From: Blakeslea trispora
Lineage: Eukaryota > Mucoromycota > Mucoromycetes > Mucorales > Choanephoraceae
NCBI GenBank assembly: GCA_025331445.1
Contig: JAIWNE010000197.1
Span: 1-36,043, forward strand
Reading direction: 5' to 3'
Length of the DNA: 36,043 bases
The position numbers and the translations under genes were made by a program. How positions within the stretch are numbered: position 1 is the stretch's first letter; every line of letters begins with the position of its first letter. Below the pieces are notes generated by a model. The model saw only the letters and a program-made list of their open reading frames with translations. It did not search any database and was not told the origin of the DNA. Shown piece after piece: positions 31,397 to 36,043 of the stretch.

Positions 31397-33275
31397 TTAA
31401 TTGATTTTAATTTTGGATTTGGTGGTGATGGATGAAAGGTAGAACCAAATTTTAGCCATACTATAGATGATAAAACCGGTTGTTGTAGAAATCAAAACAA
31501 CAAGAATAGCATAGATGTCTATATTGTTTGCTTTGATAAAGGACATGCGACGATCTGCACTCATACGATGAGGCAAAATACCATCTTTGTGCGTATAGGC
31601 GACTTCTTCAACTGTATCAGCACCATGTAATACACTGTGTCTTGATTTAATCTGTACAAGAGATTGTGTACGCTTGACATTGCCTGCAATCTCTCCATCT
31701 TCATCCAATGCAACACGCTTGAATACATCCAAAGCTTGTTCAGGAGAAGAGTCGTATCTCAAGATCAAACCCAGTCCACTTTGTTCAACTAGATGAGAAT
31801 TACTCGTTTGATCTCCAAAGAAGGGGAACATGATCATTCGCTTTCCAGCATACATGGATTCATACCAAGATCCAAGGCCACCGTGAGATACAAACAAATG
31901 AGTAGAAGGATGCATCAGATAGAGGTTTGAGGAGCCCATGAAACCAAACGAGCATGAGGGTCAGTTTGATTACGCATGGATTCGACTAAATAGACATACC
32001 AGAGGCAGTGGTGATGGTGTCGGGGAAATTGCTATTTGAATTGACTGTGGCCCAGACAAAGCCATCAAGGTACCCTCTTTCAATGCTTTCTAATAAACTA
32101 GTCAAGATAAGATGAACATCTGCCTCACAGGGAGTAGCCATTTGACCGAATGCAATATAAGCTATGCGTTTATGGGCATCAAGATATGTTTGAAGAGACT
32201 CAGTCAGAGGAGTATAATGCTTTGGCAGAATCGTGCCGACCAACTCAACCAAAGGACCCATTGGACGAGCAGGACTGAAGCCTTGAATGTTATTGACCAT
32301 CTTGAGTGCATTTTGCCATTTTGTGGATGGATCCATGATCTTGGCATCAATGCCCAATGCAATCTTGCGATCATTCAACTGCTTTAAAGGTGACAACAGG
32401 TGGTACATGAATTCAAGTGGCACAATAACTTTTCATGAAATCGGGTCCATAGAGATTCAAATTCAGTAGTAGGTTGAATGAGATGCATGATATCGTTGTG
32501 TGTATAAGGAGTTGAGAATCTAACAAAAAAAAAAAGGAGGAGAGCAGATGTTAAAAGGATAGGTAAAAGACATTCATAATTTCAAATTGTTACCTTTGGT
32601 TATTTCCATGGTAGCAGTAATGATGTATGGGATCTTGACGGCATTAGCAGCATCAACACAAACTTCAGCAAAATGATCACAGAATAACAAATCTATTTCA
32701 TGAGCATAAAGTAGTTCTTTGCGAATTCAAATCTAACAATATTCTTCTTCTTGTTAGATCATCTTTGCTTCCCTTTCGAGTAGGTGGAATAGCTACAAAC
32801 TCTTTCAAAGTTGACATAAAGTACATTAAATGCTTTCTTAATAAACTGGATTGGAGTTGAGCTTCTGATCTCTGTACTATCTCCAACAACTGTTGGCTTG
32901 TAGTTCTGAGAACCGACGGACACATCTTACTTTGGAATAAGGTTTGCCGAATTTCACTTGTTCATATAACATAAAGAAGATTGCTTGAGCAAGTTCATAT
33001 CATTTATTTGGCACCCATCATGCTTTTCTTCTTATCAAAAAAATAAAATAGACTTACTGATGTTAGGTAGATACATTATGACCTCTTTGTCAAGCTCATC
33101 ACAGATATTTGGACCAAAGTGAATGAGAGTCCCAAATGCAGAGAAGAAGGCGATGTTTTTTAGTCGTTTTCGAAATAAGTTGGTTCAAGAGAGAGAAGAG
33201 AGTTGGACTAACTGAACCTGAAAGCAATACAACAGGTAATGCTAATGCATTGATATTCCTTTTAATGAGTTTCAT
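31397..33275 (-). pseudogene. UDP-glycosyltransferase (GT1/UDPGT family), frame-broken
   Basis: This is a GT-B-fold enzyme that would transfer a sugar from a UDP-sugar to a small lipophilic acceptor, probably in the ER. From a likely ATG at 33273-33275 it has a hydrophobic leader (ALALPVVLLSGSV), then FFSAFGTLIHFGP with the candidate catalytic His, several degraded exons, and an open block at 31986-32423 with RIAYIAFGQMAT. The donor-binding signature MHPSTHLFVSHGGLGSW...PFFGDQ lies near 31815-31915. A C-terminal membrane helix (YAILVVLISTTTGFIIYSMA) ends in KIKIN, which fits a KxKxx ER-retrieval signal. Intron-like gaps lie near 32940-33060 and 32520-32600. Frame breaks occur near 33200, 32740-32760, 32430, 31975 and 31940. 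The gene is decayed or the sequence has indel errors. It is not a transposon gene. Confidence 0.8.
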
Positions 33276-34397
33276 ATCAAAGAATAAAGAGATTAATATT
33301 TAAAAGAAAGAAAGAGTGAATGCAATAGACGAAGAATACAGAGAAGAAAGGAAGGAGAAGACACACTGTTTTTAAGCTTTTTATATTCTCGCTGTCATTT
33401 AATTTAAGAGCTGCCAATTTAATCAGCCGCCAGTTTTCAACAATAAAGTTTTGCTAATTAGACTATTTTTCTTTTGACAGTTGCTTTTTACTAATCTACA
33501 TTTTACCTATAAACATCTGGACTTGGCTCAAGTTATACATATTGTATCACTTTTTTTTTTCTTTGGCTTGTTATACAAGAAAGAGAGAAAAAAAAAAGAA
33601 CTCTGATGTGATAAAATCCAGGTTTTTCTTTAGCCAAACGCTAAAACGAAAATAGCAAAATTTTGATATGCTCCGTTGCAAATGTATTATCAGACACTGG
33701 TAACCAAGAAAAAGTATGACTCAAAAAGGTATCATCACTTACCCTATATATGGAAAAAAAGGACAACAGCGTGCTTTATCAAGTTATTCCTCTCTCTCTC
33801 TTTCATATTCTCTAAAGAGATTGAAAAAGATAACCAAGAGGTGACATGAATGAAGATCAAGTTACACAGTGTCATATGTAATTTTTTTTTTAAATTTATT
33901 CTATCGAAAAAGCTTAGATCAAACCTGTACATCATCAAGAAACTAGTCAGACAAACGCGGAAAAATAAATAATCCGCTTGAACCTGAAGATGATTTCACC
34001 ACTGTCAAAACATTTATAGTTTTATTTTGTTGCTTTAATGTATTGTTATCTTGTAAAATCTGCTTTGGCAGTTAATGGAATAGAAAATGCATGACCCCAT
34101 GATTTACATATGCGCATCGCTGGATACAGCAGCCATTAATTAAACTATATGCAGAGTGAAAAAAAAAAAAAATTTAGGAGTAAATGTGCCGGAGATCCGT
34201 CATTTTTGAGCCTGTAGAAACAAGAAAAAAAAGATCGCTACGGGGGCCCTATTTATCCACTTTCAAGTGTTACCTACGCTGTTATTCAATCTGAAGCCAT
34301 GAAGATCTTATCTTGCATTCTATGAAAAATCAAAAGCGCTAAAGACACTTGTAGGTTCATAATGTAAAAGACAATCTAGCTGTAACATATACACATA
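33276..34397. other. AT-rich stretch upstream of the UDP-glycosyltransferase
   Basis: It presumably includes that gene's promoter. Purine-rich runs occur near 33305-33350 and 33580-33600. I see no other gene. Confidence 0.45.
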
Positions 34398-34555
34398 GAA
34401 ATTTTAACCATGATCAATAGCCATTCCTACAAGAAACAGAGTTGAATGAATCAGGATGTCATAGTATGCTTGGAAGAAAGGAGTCATTTAGCCATGACAT
34501 CTTGATTCATTCAATCGTTTCTTGTAGGAATGGCTATCAATCATGGTTAAATTTC
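34398..34555. repeat. 158-bp near-perfect hairpin (about 62-bp stem, 31-nt loop)
   Basis: The left arm 34398-34462 and right arm 34494-34555 are reverse complements with only a handful of mismatches and small indels. The central block ATAGCCATTCCTACAAGAAAC is matched exactly from position 2 on. The loop is 34463-34493. No transposase or TA/TTAA-type duplication was identified at its edges. It could be a miniature foldback element or the source of a hairpin RNA. Confidence 0.85.
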
Positions 34556-36043
34556 GGGGCGAGACATTTGGCATGTATCTCTACTTGTAGCGGTTACGGA
34601 AAAATATTGAGGCAATGGTATAATGGTCGATCTTTAAATATGGCATTTTAGAATGCATACTTCATCAGCAGATGTCTGTATATCGAGCATCTAGTGCAGC
34701 AAGAAAAATTTTCTCAGAATGCACTGACTGGTACAACTTTAAAGAACTTTATGACTTTGAATCTAAATTTCAGTCAGTCATCTTGAAGAACAGATGACTC
34801 TTTTGGTTAGTAACATAACAGACAATGTCTTGTTTCTATCCCACAACTTGTTTAAGAAAGTTTAAAGCCAACTAAACAGCACTATCGAAATTCAACTATG
34901 CCTATTGAAAGAGTCATTGTTACGAGCCTTAGAGTGTTATGGCTGTCAGTGACTTTCAAGAGGGAGCATCTTTTTGTGAAGAAAGAAATATCTTTGCTAA
35001 AGAATAAAATAAAACAAAATTTGCGTACTGAACTCTTCCTTAAAGAAGGCAAGTCTAATTTTATTTGCTTTCCACAGGCACTATGCCATTAATGTCCAAA
35101 AATAACGGGTTGTTCTTTGGCTTTGTGTATTACATAAGGAGCATTGGTACTCACTCCCAATATTTCCTTTGAGAGGCTTAGCATAGATTTAAAGAGAGTG
35201 TTGTAAAAGGATGGGTCAGAATGGGGGTTCAACGTTTACTGAAGGATAGTATTGACATAGTGTATTTGATCTTGTATGCATGACATTAAAAAAAAAAAGG
35301 GGCCTAGCCTTTCCAATAAGAATGCCAACTTTATAAAACTTTCAAAGGACGCACACAAGGAACTGAGCTTCTTTTAGAGGATAAATCTGCGCCATTTTTT
35401 ATCTTTTGCCAAGTGTACTGACTGTTAAGGAGTAAAGAATCCTCTTAGGAGATATATACCGATACTATTTAGGCGACAATAAGAACATAACAAACACTTT
35501 CAATCGGTTTTAAAAAGTTTGTTAATTTTTCATACTGACGCTTTTGTCATAGGAACTCTTCCTCCAGAGTTGTCGCCTCCTCGTGTAGATCCAAGCATTG
35601 AACCCTCTTGTTAAGGCTCTGTGCGACATGTATGCTTCTCTACTTGTTTTTCTCAAATGCATTGATTATTTCAGTTCTATGCTTCTTGTACTTGGCAGCT
35701 AAAACTGTCAACCAGATTGCTTAAAAAAACGGGACAACACTCAATCAAGGATAAAGCCAGAATAAACATACTTTATGTGATCTCGATATTTCATAGCATG
35801 ATAGTATACTAAATAATGTGTTGTACAAACACACCCATCAATAAGCCAAGTAACACAAGCAAGACAATGAAGACATGAAGGAGATAAGGTATAGTTCATG
35901 TATTGTTTGGATACGATTATTTACTTTAGCTATCACAATATAAGTCGTTCTAGTGCGAGATGACAAAGAAGTCAAGTGTTGTTTGTTGCTGTTTGTTTTT
36001 AAGTTTTAAATGTTCGTTTAAAATGAATGGTCGTATCTGTTTC
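34556..36043. other. AT-rich 3' end of the window, no gene recognised
   Basis: Short open frames (for example 34898-35092) have no recognisable motif, no intron context and no compositional support. A T/A-rich simple tract occurs near 35287. Confidence 0.45.

Noticed and set aside
34442..34651. 69-codon open frame at the hairpin
   Set aside because: It overlaps the stem and loop of the hairpin and has no recognisable motif. I considered a Tc1 transposase remnant but no catalytic motif is present.
1..36043. CRISPR arrays, bacterial operons, rRNA or tRNA genes
   Set aside because: The introns and transposon types are eukaryotic. No regularly spaced repeat-spacer array and no cloverleaf or rRNA sequence was recognised.

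Overview
The window looks like nuclear DNA of a filamentous fungus, most likely Mucoromycota/Mucorales. It is AT-rich and has short (about 55-90 nt) GT-AG introns. It carries transposon families I associate with that group: a Helitron with a Pif1-type helicase, a CACTA/Plavaka-type (Tnp2) transposase, a chromodomain Ty3/gypsy element and Tc1/mariner elements. It also holds an F-box gene and a UDP-glycosyltransferase gene. The lineage call is inference from the sequence style; no search was possible. Almost the whole window is nested mobile DNA with only two or three non-transposon genes.

Layout. 1-4428: the 3' part of a decayed Helitron (Rep, then helicase), whose helicase frame is interrupted by a 295-bp solo LTR with a perfect 5-bp target duplication. 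5570-5893: a small integrase fragment. 6034-7563: an F-box protein gene with one internal TAG. 8800-9110: a compact cluster of short repeats and a hairpin. 10335-11395: a four-exon gene of unknown function with one internal TGA. 11769-14351 (-): a broken Tnp2-type transposase, convergent with the previous gene. 14378-17711 (-): a Ty3/gypsy chromovirus pol with a 3' LTR, inserted next to the Tnp2 splice acceptor and cut off in its protease region.

17712-29217 is the standout: an 11.5-kb near-perfect palindrome. Its two arms (about 5.7 kb each) are separated by only 35 bp. Each arm begins at its outer end with a full-length 1330-bp Tc1-type element. Each arm also carries a copy of the same six-exon gene, which encodes a 486-residue protein with a PD-(D/E)XK-nuclease-like motif. 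The two gene copies are divergent around the palindrome centre; the right copy is fully open and the left is broken by single-base changes. The palindrome ends coincide exactly with Tc1 ends flanked by TA, as expected of a composite Tc1 unit that moved or rearranged as a block. The flanks differ: gypsy pol on the left, and on the right a second, different Tc1 element (29220-30707) that itself carries a 200-bp solo LTR with a TTAGG duplication.

31397-33275 (-): a UDP-glycosyltransferase gene with several frame breaks. 34398-34555: a 158-bp near-perfect hairpin. The rest is AT-rich sequence in which I see no gene.

Two cautions. Single-base indels break nearly every coding region and dominate the arm-to-arm differences, which fits unpolished long-read sequence as well as true decay. 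Separately, most internal stops in the older elements are ones a C-to-T or G-to-A transition would create, which fits a RIP-like or deamination process.
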